A DNA stretch of 64,000 nucleotides from the NCBI GenBank assembly GCA_030065875.1, contig JASJCR010000014.1, positions 1 through 64,000 on the forward strand. Reading direction: 5' to 3'. Below the pieces are notes generated by a model. That model made no database searches. It had not been told where the DNA came from and was given only the letters and a program-made list of their open reading frames with translations. Positions 1 to 10,400 of the stretch are shown piece by piece. Origin of the DNA: Ardenticatenaceae bacterium (GTDB taxonomy: Bacteria > Chloroflexota > Anaerolineae > Promineifilales > Promineifilaceae). Both the position numbers and the translations under genes were made by a program. Every line of letters begins with the position of its first letter. Positions within the stretch are counted from its first letter, which is position 1.

Positions 1-83
1 GCGGCTTAATGAAATTAACATAATTATTTCTTAACTCAAGTTGGGACCATACTTTCCCGATGAATTCCTGAATGCCACTGGAC

Positions 84-218
84 GAGATTCCTCGCTGCGC
101 TCGGAATGACAGGGGTTAGGGCAGCAACTTGGGTTATTACTTAAGAAAACAGCCGCGGATAGCCCGGATTAGCCCAGAGTTTTTCTTCTAATCTGCGAAA
201 ATCTGCGTAATCTGCGGA
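84..218. repeat. Two dispersed intergenic repeats upstream of arginase
   Basis: The first 260 bases hold no gene. At 84-113 is a copy of a repeat also seen at 13068-13097 (inverted), 45102-45130 and 45209-45248; its core is GCTGCGCTCGGAATGACAGG. At 181-218 is a copy of a second family, built from iterated AATCTGCG units, that recurs at 4068-4108 and 21246-21278. Both families occur only in non-coding DNA here, so I read them as dispersed repeats rather than regulators of one gene. Confidence 0.75.
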
Positions 219-260
219 CTCTTCTTTTAGAGTAGAAAACATTAGTGATCATGATAAACT

Positions 261-1151
261 ATGACCAAAAAAATTAGAATTATCGGTATTCCTCTCGATT
301 TGGGTCAAGCTCGTCGAGGGGTAGACATGGGGCCCAGCGCCCTCCGCTACGCGGAGTTAGACACCAACCTGCGCGCTCTGGGTCACGACGTGGAAGATAT
401 CGGCAATATCGAAACTCCGGTGCGCGACACCCTACCGGAAGCTGGCGGATTGAGTTATCTACCGTCTGTGGTGGCCGCCTGCGAGCAGGCATATGAATTC
501 GGCCGGAAGGCGATTGCAGACGGGTGTGTGCCCGTCTTTCTCGGAGGGGATCACTCCCTGTCGGCCGGAACCGTGGGTGGGGTCACCCACGACGAGCCGT
601 GCGGGGTTTTGTGGATTGACGCCCATGGTGATTGCAACACGCCGGAAACATCGCCGAGCGGCAATCTTCACGGCATGCCCCTGGCGGCGCTCCTGGGCCA
701 CGGGGCGGACGAACTGGTTAACGTTGGCCGGGCCGGCCCCAAAATTGACCCCTCACAGGTTATTTTGATCGGCATCCGCGACCTCGACCAGCAAGAAAAA
801 CAGTTTGTGAGAGATAGTCGCATGGGGGTCTACACCATGCACGAAATCGACGAACGGGGGATCGCGACGATCGCCAAGGAAGCGTTAACGCGCCTCAGCC
901 GCTTTTCTCGGCTGCACGTCAGCCTCGATATGGACAGTATGGACCCCCGACCGGCACCCGGAGTAGGCACCCCGGTAAAAGGGGGCTTTAACTATCGAGA
1001 GGCCCATTTGCTCATGGAAATCATCTCGCGAGAATCCCATGTTGGGTCGATAGACGTGGTGGAAATCAACCCGATTTTGGATGATCGCAACCAAACCAGC
1101 GAAGTGGCCGTGGAGCTCGTGGCCTCGCTGTTGGGTAAATCTATTTTATGA
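261..1151 (+). CDS. rocF: Arginase
   Basis: A 296-residue ureohydrolase-family enzyme expected to hydrolyse L-arginine to ornithine and urea in the cytoplasm. The Mn-binding residues are all visible: GGDHS with His98, DAHGD with Asp120, His122 and Asp124, and SLDMDSMDP with Asp223 and Asp225. Asn126 and the SGNLHGMP loop (His137) match the arginase substrate loop rather than agmatinase, and the length fits Bacillus-type arginase. The ATG at 261 has no convincing Shine-Dalgarno sequence and is preceded by dispersed repeats. A methyltransferase follows 86 bp downstream, with no obvious functional link. I see no ornithine aminotransferase or transporter nearby, so the pathway role (arginine use as nitrogen source) is inferred. 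Formiminoglutamase or agmatinase is less likely. Confidence 0.93.
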   Translation: MTKKIRIIGIPLDLGQARRGVDMGPSALRYAELDTNLRALGHDVEDIGNIETPVRDTLPEAGGLSYLPSVVAACEQAYEFGRKAIADGCVPVFLGGDHSLSAGTVGGVTHDEPCGVLWIDAHGDCNTPETSPSGNLHGMPLAALLGHGADELVNVGRAGPKIDPSQVILIGIRDLDQQEKQFVRDSRMGVYTMHEIDERGIATIAKEALTRLSRFSRLHVSLDMDSMDPRPAPGVGTPVKGGFNYREAHLLMEIISRESHVGSIDVVEINPILDDRNQTSEVAVELVASLLGKSIL

Positions 1152-1164
1152 GTTTTAATTAGCA

Positions 1165-1189
1165 CTGACTCAGCCTTCGACAAGCTCAG
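1165..1189. repeat. Short dispersed-type element between arginase and methyltransferase
   Basis: The intergenic stretch carries CCTTCGACAAGCTCAGG, a sequence I recognise as recurring between genes in many bacterial genomes. Only one copy is seen in this window, so calling it a repeat rests on general knowledge and not on this sequence. Confidence 0.3.
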
Positions 1190-1237
1190 GCATCGTCTTT
1201 GGAGAGTCATGAAACCCACTCTTAGCCATGAGGTATT

Positions 1238-2068
1238 GTGAATCAACAAAACAAATTCGAAAATCCCGAGTTCTTAAAGACAAATCAGTACAAAGATGCT
1301 CAAAACCTCAAGGCCCGCATCGCCCTTCACAGCCGGTATACGGTAGCCAAACAGGATTGGTCCCCCTGGGTTTTTGACCATCTCAAACTCAAATCGGGCG
1401 AGCAAATTCTCGAGTGTGGCGGTGGTTCCGGGCTCCTGTGGCGAAAAAACATCGGCCGCATACCGGCCGGCTGCCAGATAACCTTTACCGATCTTTCAGC
1501 GGGGATGATTGCGGAAGCGCAGAGCGCTCTGGCTGAATCCGGTTTTGAGTTTTCTTTTCAAACCGCAGACGTGATGGATTTGCCGTTCCCCGATCACTCT
1601 TTTGATGTCGTGGTTGCCAACCACATGCTGTATCACGTGCCCGATCGGGCGCAAGCGCTGGCGGAAATTACTCGAGTGCTTAGGCCGACCGGCCGCTTTT
1701 TTACCGCCACCAACGGGAAAAATCATTTAAAAGAGCTTCTGGAACTGGGTGTTAATCTATTCCCACCTGCCCCAACACCACAAACCGTCAGCAGGCTGCG
1801 CTTTTCGCTGGAAAACGGCCGAGGGCAGTTAGAGCCGTTTTTTAAGCAAATTCAGCTGCACCTGTACAACAGCCATCTGGCCGTGTCTGAAATCGATCCC
1901 ATTCTCAATTATTTGGGTTCCACAATCGATGGCCAAGAGGCGTTAACTTCAGAAAGACAGTCCCAAATCATCGAGCAGATCAGCAAAGAAATTCGCCAAA
2001 CCGGGTCCTTTTATATTTCCAAGTCAAGCGGCATGTTTGAAGCGTCCCAACCAATCACCCATCTCTAG
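1238..2068 (+). CDS. Class I SAM-dependent methyltransferase
   Basis: A 276-residue protein of the Methyltransf_11/25 type. Motif I is recognisable in LECGGGSGLLW (about residues 61-71), an acidic motif II region in FTDLSAGMIAEAQ, and the DLPFPDHSFDVVVANHMLYH segment is typical of small-molecule C/N/O-methyltransferases related to UbiE and BioC. The start is GTG, with GAGG five bases upstream. The substrate cannot be told from sequence. No quinone, biotin or antibiotic genes adjoin it, and the neighbouring arginase gives no clue. Alternatives include a tellurite-resistance-like or trans-aconitate methyltransferase. Confidence 0.85.
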   Translation: MNQQNKFENPEFLKTNQYKDAQNLKARIALHSRYTVAKQDWSPWVFDHLKLKSGEQILECGGGSGLLWRKNIGRIPAGCQITFTDLSAGMIAEAQSALAESGFEFSFQTADVMDLPFPDHSFDVVVANHMLYHVPDRAQALAEITRVLRPTGRFFTATNGKNHLKELLELGVNLFPPAPTPQTVSRLRFSLENGRGQLEPFFKQIQLHLYNSHLAVSEIDPILNYLGSTIDGQEALTSERQSQIIEQISKEIRQTGSFYISKSSGMFEASQPITHL

Positions 2069-2232
2069 CTTTCCCCCATCAACCTCCCCCGTTCCCTTCA
2101 AGCTGTCGCCTCCCCTTCTCATACCCTACGACCAGGCCACGGCGTCATAAAAACGGCGTGATGAGTCGGAACTCAGGGGGTTGTTTTGGTTTATAGTCGA
2201 TATATCTTATTTATCGATTGGAGAAATGTCTT

Positions 2233-4008
2233 ATGGACGCGAAAAAAGGAAAAAACAGAATATGGGCGGCTGCGTGCTTGCTGGCAGCCCTCTTTTTGCT
2301 GGTGGCCTGCCAACCGGAGCCTGACCCGATCGTCGTGGTTCCCACGACGGCCCCGGGCTTGGCAGATACGGTTACCGTAGAGCCGGATCCAACCGTTGAA
2401 CTGGCCACCCAGACACCGGTTGAGCAGCCCTCGGCCGTTCCGCCGACCACTTCCGCAGGCGGTGAAACCGTCACCCAAACGCCGGTTGAGCAGCCCACCA
2501 TCACCCCGGCACCGACTGAAATACCACCAACACCATCCACCGCTCCTGCGGGTGTCGATACGGCCGTGCAGTTTCAGCCGGGCACAACCGGAGCCGTCAT
2601 CACCGGCGGGGTCATTCCCGGTGTTTTTGACAAATACAGATTGGTGGCCCAGGCTGAACAGCTGATGACGGTCGAGCTCGTCTCCACCAATCCGAATGCC
2701 ACCTTTACCCTGATTGCTCCCAGCGGTGGTGCCCCCCTAGTGTACGCCGACGCCGGTTTTCTCCCCACGAATTTCGAGGGGGTTTTGCCGGAAAGCGGAG
2801 AGTACCTAATCGAGATTTATTCGACGGTTGATGCCGCTGATTATGAACTGCGCGTTGAAATTAAAACCCTTGCTGATCCCTCAGACATGGCCAGCAGCGG
2901 GTACCGCCTGATGGAAACCCAGGTTATTGGTGATTATCAAGCTGAAATATGGGCCAAAACCGATAATGAAGGCGCCCTGTTCATTGGTGAAAGCATCGGC
3001 CTGCTCAAACAGGGGGAAACGGTTGTGGCTCAAGTTGATTATGCGAAGTCATTCGACCCCCTGTCCGGCACCGATATCAACGGCACCGGCACCCCCGATA
3101 TCCTCTTTGAAGGGTACACAGGCGGCGCCCACTGCTGTTTTTCCCTCGACATTTTTGATTTAGGCACCACGGCCGTTAACGTACTCTCTTTGGACTCGGG
3201 AAATTGCGGCGCCAACCCGGTTGATCTGGATGACGACGGGATTTACGAAATCGCCACCTGCGATGATTCCTTTGCCTATCGCTACTGCGCTTATGCCGGT
3301 TCACCCGCTGTGGCCAGCTATCTGACCTTCTTAGATGGGCGCTATCAGGCGGCCGCTCCCAACGATCTGTCGCTCTATACCGAGCAGATCGAGCAGATGA
3401 CCACTTGGCTCGACCAAAGCGAGGGCGAACCGTTTGGTTGGGATAACACCAACAAATGTGAAGTTTTGGGATTATCGCTCATTTATCTCTACACCGGCCG
3501 GCCGGCCGAAGGGCTTCAGGTGTTGGAAACTTACTATAACGGGTCCGATTTGCCGTTTTTCTGGGCCGATATTCTGAAGGTGATCAACGGCAGCGAACTG
3601 TATGTGCCGGCTGGTGATTTTCCCGATGCCGGGTTCCCAGATTACTATCAGATGACTCACGCTTCGACGTGCGGAGAAACAAGAAACGACGTGATTTTTA
3701 CCACAAGCGGGCAAGATCGATGTGATGCGTCGGCCGCCAGACAGCCGCTATTTTGGCTAAGCGATCGGCTGACCGGCCCCCCGATCATCAGTCTGGATGA
3801 AACGCTGCAGGCTGTGCCAGATGGATGCACGACGGAGTGCCGTTTTGACATCGTTTCCTTTTCAATGAGTGGAGAAGTGGTTCATGGAGAACTCCGGTTT
3901 ATCAATGAAGATGGCTCTCCCACGGCCATCCAGCGTTTTAACCTCGAGGGGCAGCCGGTGAGCGAAAAATGGTCGCTGCGCGGCGATCTAAGCTGGGAAC
4001 AGCGATAA
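2233..4008 (+). CDS. Secreted lipoprotein with Thr/Pro linker and PPC-like domain
   Basis: The lipoprotein signal has a basic N-terminus, a hydrophobic stretch and a lipobox LLVAC with Cys26. I chose ATG at 2233, preceded by GGAGAAA, over an upstream in-frame TTG at 2218. After the Cys comes a roughly 80-residue Pro/Thr/Glu-rich linker containing two QTPVEQP units. Next is a beta-sandwich resembling the bacterial pre-peptidase C-terminal (PPC) domain, about residues 105-210 (VFDKYRLVAQAEQLMTVEL). The remainder contains Asp/Asn-rich calcium-loop-like segments (DINGTGTP, DLDDDGIYEIATC) and several Cys residues, including an HCC motif, suggesting an extracytoplasmic disulfide-bonded fold. I do not recognise a catalytic domain. 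The protein is probably anchored on the outer face of the membrane. No operon partner is evident. Confidence 0.8.
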   Translation: MDAKKGKNRIWAAACLLAALFLLVACQPEPDPIVVVPTTAPGLADTVTVEPDPTVELATQTPVEQPSAVPPTTSAGGETVTQTPVEQPTITPAPTEIPPTPSTAPAGVDTAVQFQPGTTGAVITGGVIPGVFDKYRLVAQAEQLMTVELVSTNPNATFTLIAPSGGAPLVYADAGFLPTNFEGVLPESGEYLIEIYSTVDAADYELRVEIKTLADPSDMASSGYRLMETQVIGDYQAEIWAKTDNEGALFIGESIGLLKQGETVVAQVDYAKSFDPLSGTDINGTGTPDILFEGYTGGAHCCFSLDIFDLGTTAVNVLSLDSGNCGANPVDLDDDGIYEIATCDDSFAYRYCAYAGSPAVASYLTFLDGRYQAAAPNDLSLYTEQIEQMTTWLDQSEGEPFGWDNTNKCEVLGLSLIYLYTGRPAEGLQVLETYYNGSDLPFFWADILKVINGSELYVPAGDFPDAGFPDYYQMTHASTCGETRNDVIFTTSGQDRCDASAARQPLFWLSDRLTGPPIISLDETLQAVPDGCTTECRFDIVSFSMSGEVVHGELRFINEDGSPTAIQRFNLEGQPVSEKWSLRGDLSWEQR

Positions 4009-4067
4009 AGTGATTTTGCAGGAGGGGAATTTTCAACCAGCAGCGGATTTCATGGATTGACTCTGAA

Positions 4068-4108
4068 TTTTCTTCTATAATCTGCGAAAATCTGCGTAAT
4101 CTGCGGAT
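4068..4108. repeat. AATCTGCG-family dispersed repeat, copy 2
   Basis: Nearly identical to 181-218: both have TTTTCTTCTA followed by three spaced TCTGCG units and end in CTGCGGA. It lies between the lipoprotein and the serine hydrolase. A third copy is at 21246-21278. Confidence 0.8.
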
Positions 4109-4171
4109 ATTTATTTCATAAAACATTCTGTAAACTACATAAACACAAGGAACAGAAAAGGCACAAATCAA

Positions 4172-4208
4172 CAAGTTTTGTGTCTTTTCAGTATTTGTGG
4201 TGAAATAA
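4172..4208. terminator. Imperfect hairpin, possible terminator or leader structure
   Basis: GAAAAGGCACAAA at about 4157-4169 can pair with TTTTGTGTCTTTTC at about 4177-4190, giving an A/T-rich hairpin with one mismatch followed by a partly T-rich stretch. It may end the lipoprotein transcript. It lies only about 25 bases before the next start codon, so a leader role for the serine hydrolase is equally possible. Confidence 0.3.
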
Positions 4209-4212
4209 AAAG

Positions 4213-5586
4213 ATGAGTTTCCAACACATCTCTCAATTTGTAACCGAAAAAATGGCCGAGCATCGCCTTCCAGGGGTGAGTCTGGGCATCCTGCTAGATG
4301 ATCAAAGCGAAATCTTGACCTTTGGGGTAACCAATGTCGATCATCCGCTGCCCGTTACGGCGGATACCCTCTTCCAGATCGGCTCGAACACCAAAACAAT
4401 GACCGCCACCATAATGATGATGCTGGCAGAACGGGGGCAGCTCGATCTCGATGCTCCCATTCGTACCGTATTGCCCGATTTTCGCGTTGAGGATGAAGCG
4501 GTTTCGGCCGCAGCCACCATTCGGCAGCTGGTAACCCATTCCACCGGGTGGGTTGGGGATCACTTCATTGAAACCGGAAAAGGGGCCGATGCGGCAGCCA
4601 AATACGTACACTCCATGAAAGGGTTACCACAGTTAGCACCGCCGGGGTTCACCTATTCGTACAACAACAGCGCCTTTGCCGTGGCCGGGCATCTCATTGA
4701 AAAATTGACCGGTCAGCCGTACGAAAAGGCGATCGAGGCGATGCTGTTTGGACCATTGGGCATGAATGACAGCTTTATCGATATGGCCGACGTGATGCTG
4801 CGTCGCTTTGCCGTGGGTCATCTGGTCATGCCGGATGAGCCGGTAACGGTTGATTCACCTTGGCCGCTGCCCCGGGCCATGCATGCGGTGGGGGCGGTGG
4901 CCTCATCGGCCGTTGATATGTTGACGTACGCTCGCTTTTACTTAAACCAGGGGAGTACCGATTCAGGGGAAACGCTCATTTCACCTGAGGGGATGCGCAT
5001 GTTGTGGACCCCTCAATTTTATTTTGATGGCTCGACGGCGGATGATGCCGCGGCCGGACCGGCCGTGGCCCACAGCTGGTTTGTCGATCAGGATGGCGGA
5101 TTGATCAGCTATCGTCACGGTGGGCAGACGGTTGGCCAGCTCTCTTCATTTAAGATTATTCCAGCCAGGCGGTTCGCCTATATTTCAATGACCAACGGCA
5201 GTTCGGGAAATTTATTCAATGCTGAACTCGAAACGTTTTTGCTAGAGGAGCTTTGTCAAATCAAACGGCCGGACCCACAGCCGATAGCTTCCACCGAAAA
5301 ACAAATCAATGAAACCCTGGGTCGCTATTCCCGGCCGATGGTCGACCTGGAAATCGAACTTCGAGATGATCAGCTGTGGATGCAGCTGATCCCCAAACAG
5401 GGGTTCCCTACGGCCGATGATCCGGTCCGCCCACCGACCCCTTGGTTTCAAATCGAGTTTTTGCCAAACGATACCTTTATCGCCGTTGGGGGACCGCTAA
5501 ACAATTATCAGGGGCAAATCATTCGCAAAGAAGATCAATCAATCGGGTGGATACGCTTTTCCAACCGCATTCACCCAAAAATTTGA
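4213..5586 (+). CDS. Serine hydrolase, class C beta-lactamase/DD-peptidase fold
   Basis: A 457-residue member of the beta-lactamase-related serine hydrolase family (PF00144-like), which includes esterases, D-aminopeptidases and AmpC-like enzymes. The catalytic motifs are visible: SxxK as Ser58-Asn-Thr-Lys61, the Tyr motif as Tyr150-Asn-Asn152, and the third motif as His302-Gly-Gly. I see no N-terminal signal peptide, so a cytoplasmic location is likely unless secretion is non-classical. The last ~100 residues form an extra beta-rich domain, as in the D-aminopeptidase/esterase branch. The substrate is unknown; a true beta-lactamase role is not supported by the HGG motif or by context. The gene converges with the DUF2079 gene, leaving only 10 bp between their stop codons. 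Confidence 0.88.
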   Translation: MSFQHISQFVTEKMAEHRLPGVSLGILLDDQSEILTFGVTNVDHPLPVTADTLFQIGSNTKTMTATIMMMLAERGQLDLDAPIRTVLPDFRVEDEAVSAAATIRQLVTHSTGWVGDHFIETGKGADAAAKYVHSMKGLPQLAPPGFTYSYNNSAFAVAGHLIEKLTGQPYEKAIEAMLFGPLGMNDSFIDMADVMLRRFAVGHLVMPDEPVTVDSPWPLPRAMHAVGAVASSAVDMLTYARFYLNQGSTDSGETLISPEGMRMLWTPQFYFDGSTADDAAAGPAVAHSWFVDQDGGLISYRHGGQTVGQLSSFKIIPARRFAYISMTNGSSGNLFNAELETFLLEELCQIKRPDPQPIASTEKQINETLGRYSRPMVDLEIELRDDQLWMQLIPKQGFPTADDPVRPPTPWFQIEFLPNDTFIAVGGPLNNYQGQIIRKEDQSIGWIRFSNRIHPKI

Positions 5587-5596
5587 GAGTAATCGA

Positions 5597-7246
5597 TTAA
5601 CCAGCGCAGTTATTCCAATTGTCGACAAAATCCTGAAAGGTCTCTGTAGAACCCTTTCCCCGCTCGATAACAATCAACCCACCGGTGCGAAAGGTCGTTC
5701 CATACTGCGTCGGATCGAGTTGAGACACATACGCCCGAACTTCATCACACACAATAAACTGCTGATCGTACAGATTGATAAACACAATATCCGGATCCGT
5801 GGGGGCTACCCGCTGTGTCGGCCGGCCAATGATAAACAGACCCGCTCGACGGGCAAGATGCGGGGCATAATCATTGGTGGTCACCAAGACCCCATCCTCC
5901 GGGACAACCGCCAGCGCTTGCCGAACCGTCTCTTCGTTACCGATTCGCGTCGTGGCAGAGGGAAGCGCTTCTTCTTCCGTGAACGGATTATCGACAAACA
6001 AGGCAACCAATGTCAGCGGCACGAGCAACAGAGCAAACCAATCCTGGGCGACCGGCTGCTTGATGCGGGCCACACCGGCCGCGGCCGCCAAAAAGAGAAA
6101 CGGCAGCACCGGCACGGCATACTGGCAGTAGATAAACGCCTGGCAGTGGTGCTCCGCCAATAAATTGATGGCCAGCCCGGGCAGGGCCGGCAGCAGAAGC
6201 GGCCATCCCAATAACGAAATAAACCCGAGGGGCAAAAATTGCTGCAAAAGGGAAAGAAGGCGTGCGGGCTGGGTAAGGTGAGCGAATATGCGGCCAAAAT
6301 CAAAAAACAGGGTGGAAATCATCGTCTGAGGTGAATCACCCAACCATGCATAGCGGCTGAGCGTATCGGCCGCTTCCCCTCGCACGGTGGGAATCAGCCA
6401 AAAAGACGTTAATAAAAAGGTGGCAATGCCAACTATGATCCAGCCGCTCCCATACTTTCGCTCTCGCTTAAAGATCAACACATATAAACCGATCATGGCC
6501 ACCGTAAGGCCCAAATTTTCTTTGCAAAGCAGGGGAACAATTAGCCAGAATGTAGCCCACCGCCACCGTTTGCGTTCCACCGCCACAAAGGCAGCCAGAA
6601 AAGCGGCCACGGCAAACGCTTCAATGTGAAAATCAAAGCGATTGATAAATCCCACCGCCGGATAAAGCAGGTAAACCAGCCCCAGGGCCGCGGCCGCAAC
6701 AGGGGAAAGATCTTTTATCCGGGCATATTGATAAAGAGGAATTGCCCCTAAACTGAGGGCGATCGTTTGGGCAATGAGCAGCGTGTTGGGGGTTTGAAAA
6801 ATTGCGTAAACGGGCAGCAAAATCGCCAAAAAGGGGCGAAAGTGATCGGCAAAGGAGTTGTCGACCTCCAGGGAGCTGGCAAAAAAGCGGCCGTTCAACG
6901 TATTCCAAACAATTTGCTCGTTAATGGCCAAATCGTACCCGGTTGAATTGAAGGTCTGATGACGAGTCACAGCCAGATATCCATAGGCCACAATATAGAG
7001 AAGGACGGCCGTTCCGAGAATGGCAATCGCCTGTTTTTTACTCAGTTGAATGACGGTCTTTTCTCTTCCCCAAATCAAAAGACCTAGAGCGAGAAGCGCC
7101 CAGAGAAGAGCGGCTCCAAGCAGAATTTGCAGGCGATCCACCTGCCAAGGAAATATACCTGATATCTCATTCGGTAATAAAAGGAGCAAGGCAAGCGACG
7201 TCAGGCCGACAAGGACGAGCAATATTTTTTCGGCCGATACAATCAT
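5597..7246 (-). CDS. DUF2079 polytopic membrane protein
   Basis: A 549-residue, strongly hydrophobic protein with many transmembrane segments. The first extracytoplasmic loop has the family signature: YDLAINEQIVWNTLNG, then NSFADHFRPFLAILLPVY. The acidic residue plus the DHF motif resemble catalytic loops of GT-C glycosyltransferases that use lipid-linked sugar donors, a relationship generally proposed for DUF2079. The last ~130 residues are more soluble and form an external domain. It is transcribed away from the two GT-C-like genes beginning at 7455, across a 208-bp divergent region, which suggests a shared role in surface glycan or glycoprotein assembly. The ATG at 7246 has a weak AGGA 11 bases upstream. 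The catalytic function is an inference. Confidence 0.85.
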   Translation of the reverse strand: MIVSAEKILLVLVGLTSLALLLLLPNEISGIFPWQVDRLQILLGAALLWALLALGLLIWGREKTVIQLSKKQAIAILGTAVLLYIVAYGYLAVTRHQTFNSTGYDLAINEQIVWNTLNGRFFASSLEVDNSFADHFRPFLAILLPVYAIFQTPNTLLIAQTIALSLGAIPLYQYARIKDLSPVAAAALGLVYLLYPAVGFINRFDFHIEAFAVAAFLAAFVAVERKRWRWATFWLIVPLLCKENLGLTVAMIGLYVLIFKRERKYGSGWIIVGIATFLLTSFWLIPTVRGEAADTLSRYAWLGDSPQTMISTLFFDFGRIFAHLTQPARLLSLLQQFLPLGFISLLGWPLLLPALPGLAINLLAEHHCQAFIYCQYAVPVLPFLFLAAAAGVARIKQPVAQDWFALLLVPLTLVALFVDNPFTEEEALPSATTRIGNEETVRQALAVVPEDGVLVTTNDYAPHLARRAGLFIIGRPTQRVAPTDPDIVFINLYDQQFIVCDEVRAYVSQLDPTQYGTTFRTGGLIVIERGKGSTETFQDFVDNWNNCAG

Positions 7247-7454
7247 CTATGTGTGTTTCCTGGAAGAAATTGCCTCGAAAAGCAAATTCTCTTATTCTAT
7301 GTCTTGGGAAACGTCCCCCCGCGATTTTTATTATTTTGATAACCCATATTTTGCACGCGATGGCGCTTCCTTGCTTATTTTAGAGGGTTAAATCTCAAGA
7401 AACAATATCCAGATGACAACTCTTCACCAACGAAGCTTTTACTGTACGGTATGA

Positions 7455-10400
7455 ATGTCGGCTCACCAGGTAACTCGTAAATTATCCCTATTCAATTGGC
7501 TGCGCTCAAATTGGGATATTCCGCTTTTGTTAGTGAGCGTCCTGGGAGCTTCCTGGCCAATTTTGGTTCACGGATGGCCGCATACGGCTGATGGGCCGCT
7601 GCACCTGTTCCGCTTGGCCCTTTTAGAAGATTCTATTCAGGAGGGAATCCTCTATCCTCGCTGGACACCCCAGCTGGTGTTGGGGTTCGGCTACCCCCTT
7701 TTTCATTTTTATGGACCGGCCACCTATTATGTGGGCATCTTGCTAAAGGGAGTTGGCTTAAATGACGCGCAGGCGATCTTGGGGACCTTTATTTTTCTGG
7801 CGGCAGCGGCCGGTTTGGGAATGCGCGCCCTGGCCCTTGATTTATTCGCCTCACGCCCTGAGACCCGCCGTCGCTGGCAAGGGTTTATCGCCGCGGCCGC
7901 ATATCTATTTGCCCCCTACCTGCTGACCAATATATATGTCCGAGGGGCGATTGCCGAGGTCGGCGCGCAGGCCCTTCTGCCCTGGATATTCTGGAGCTTC
8001 CGCCGTCTGATTGTTCACGAGCAGCCCGAAAGGTATTTTTTACCGGCCACGATTTTTTTAGCCCTCCTGGCGCTCACCCATAATATTTCCCTGCTTTTTA
8101 TTCCCATCGCCTTACTCGTTTATCTGGCCGTTTTAATGAGTCGCGGCCGCTGGTACCGTCTGCGCTGGGTGGTTCCGGCCGGTTTGACGGCGCTGGGGCT
8201 TTCCGCGTTTTTCTGGCTTCCCGTCATGATGGAGAGGGGTTATTTATCTGATATCGCCTACCAGCAGGCCCGAGGTTTTATCCTGGATCATTCGTGGAAT
8301 TTAGAAACAGTGCTTGATTGGGCATGGCAATTTCAATACAGTTCCATTCCCCCCTTTCGTCTGGGCGTTGTCCAACTGCTTCTGGCTGTGGGCGGCTTTC
8401 TGCTGGCCCGTCGAACCGATCGCGAGTGGTTCTACTGGCTCTTTTTAACAATTCTCGGCGGGTTAGGGATCAGCCAGCTGGCCGCTCCCATCTGGCAATC
8501 CAATAATATGCTTCTGGCGGCCCAATTTCCCTGGCGTTTACTAATACTCGTCACGCCGGGAGCGGCACTCTTTACGGCCGGTATCTTATCCCCATTAAAG
8601 AAGCCGAATCTTTTCATACCCTCTGCCAGCGTATTGACGTTGGTCATCTTGCTGGCCAATTGGCCCTCTATTTCCTGGTCCGGAAGCATGTCTACCGGCG
8701 ACATCAAGGTTCATGCTGGAACAGTAGCCCAGTTTGAAAAAGAGTTTGGGGCGTTGGGAACCAGCTCTTCCCAAGAATTTATGCCCCGCTGGGTCGAACA
8801 AATGGATATCAGCAGCATGATCGATCCCGATTTGCCGCGCCGCTCAGTCAAACTGCTTGAGGTTTCCCCGCAGGCAATGATCGTCAACGTGTCCGGCGAT
8901 GAAAACACCCCCCTGCGCTGGACCGATTTCTATTTTCCAGGGAAGCAGGTTACTTTGGCGGACGGCACAATCTTATCAACTTCCCCCACCACGACAGCCG
9001 GGCTGTTAACAGTCGATGTCCCTGCCGGGGAAAACGTCATTTCTCTGTCCGTTTCACGCACGCCTTGGCAAAATATCTCGCTGGGATTCACCGTGATTTC
9101 GGCCGCAGTCTTGCTGGGGTTTGCAGGGTATCGGTTGAGATCAAACTGGCGGTGGGGGGTAATCGGGCTGCTGCTAATCGGCGGATTTTTTATCGTCAGG
9201 ACCCAAGCCTCATCTGCAGAAATCGCCTTTCCATCAAATGAAGTTCGAACCAACAAAATCGAGCTGCTAGGCTACCAAATCGTTCAGCAGGATACCTTGC
9301 TGGAGATTTTTCCTTATTGGTATGTGCACCAGAAAATCGACTCCTTTCAACCACTGTGGCAGCTTCGGGCGGCCGACGACACCATCGTGACTTCGCTGCA
9401 GCATGATCCATACTATGCCACCGGCACAAACCTGACCTGGCCTTCGGGTACCATAGTTGACGATGCCTATTTGCTTCCTTTACCGGCCAGGTTATCCGCG
9501 GGCACTTACAACCTGGAGGTCAGGCTCTCGACGGATGCTTCTATTTTGCCGATTGGCGTGATTGAGCTGGAAGAAACATCGCCAGACATTCACGCCATCG
9601 CCGCCTCATCAGAAGCGGTTTTTGGGAATGAAATATCGGTGACCGGATTTGATTTAGAGGTGAATCATCGTGAAGTTTCCGCTGAGCCCCTTCCGATTGT
9701 TCGGGCTGGTGATCGACTGGAATACACGCTTTACTGGCAGGCGATCCAGCCCCCGTCGGGAAATTTCCACGGCACGGTTACTCTCACCGATAGTAACTGG
9801 CGGCCGGTAGCCCAGCGCGATCAACATCTGGGTCGACTTTACAATCTCCCCCGACTCTGGCATCCCGATTCGCTCCAGCCTGATTCGTACCGTCTGCAAA
9901 TCCCGAAAGATGCCCCCAGCGGTCTGTACTGGCCTCGTTTAGGAGTTTATACATCTGATCAAGGTGAAATCAATAACCTGGAAGTGTTTGATACGGCCGG
10001 AAATCCACTAGGTGGCTCCCACACCCTGTCACCGATAAAAGTGGTCAATGCGCCAAATCCGCAGCAGTCGGTCGATATCGATGTAAAAATGGGAGATTTT
10101 GCGGCTCTTACCGGATATGATTTGTCACTGCCGTCAACTTTAGAAGCCGGAAACCCCTTTACCCTGACCCTTAACTACGCCAGCCTGGGGCCAGCTCCCC
10201 TGGATTACATTCGCTTTGTTCAGCTGTATAGTCCGGAGCACGGCATCATCGCTCAAATGGACACCAACCCGCAAAACGGCATTAATCCGACCTCCACCTG
10301 GGTCAATGATGAGATTGTTGTGGATGAGGTTGAATTAACTGTGGCTCATACGGCACCGGCCGGCTCATACCAGCTGTTGGTCGGTTTTTACAATCCGGCA

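Noticed and set aside
2211-2540. Minus-strand frame opposite the lipoprotein's Thr/Pro region
   Set aside because: Shadow of biased codons on the coding strand; the plus-strand frame has a clean lipobox and ribosome-binding site.
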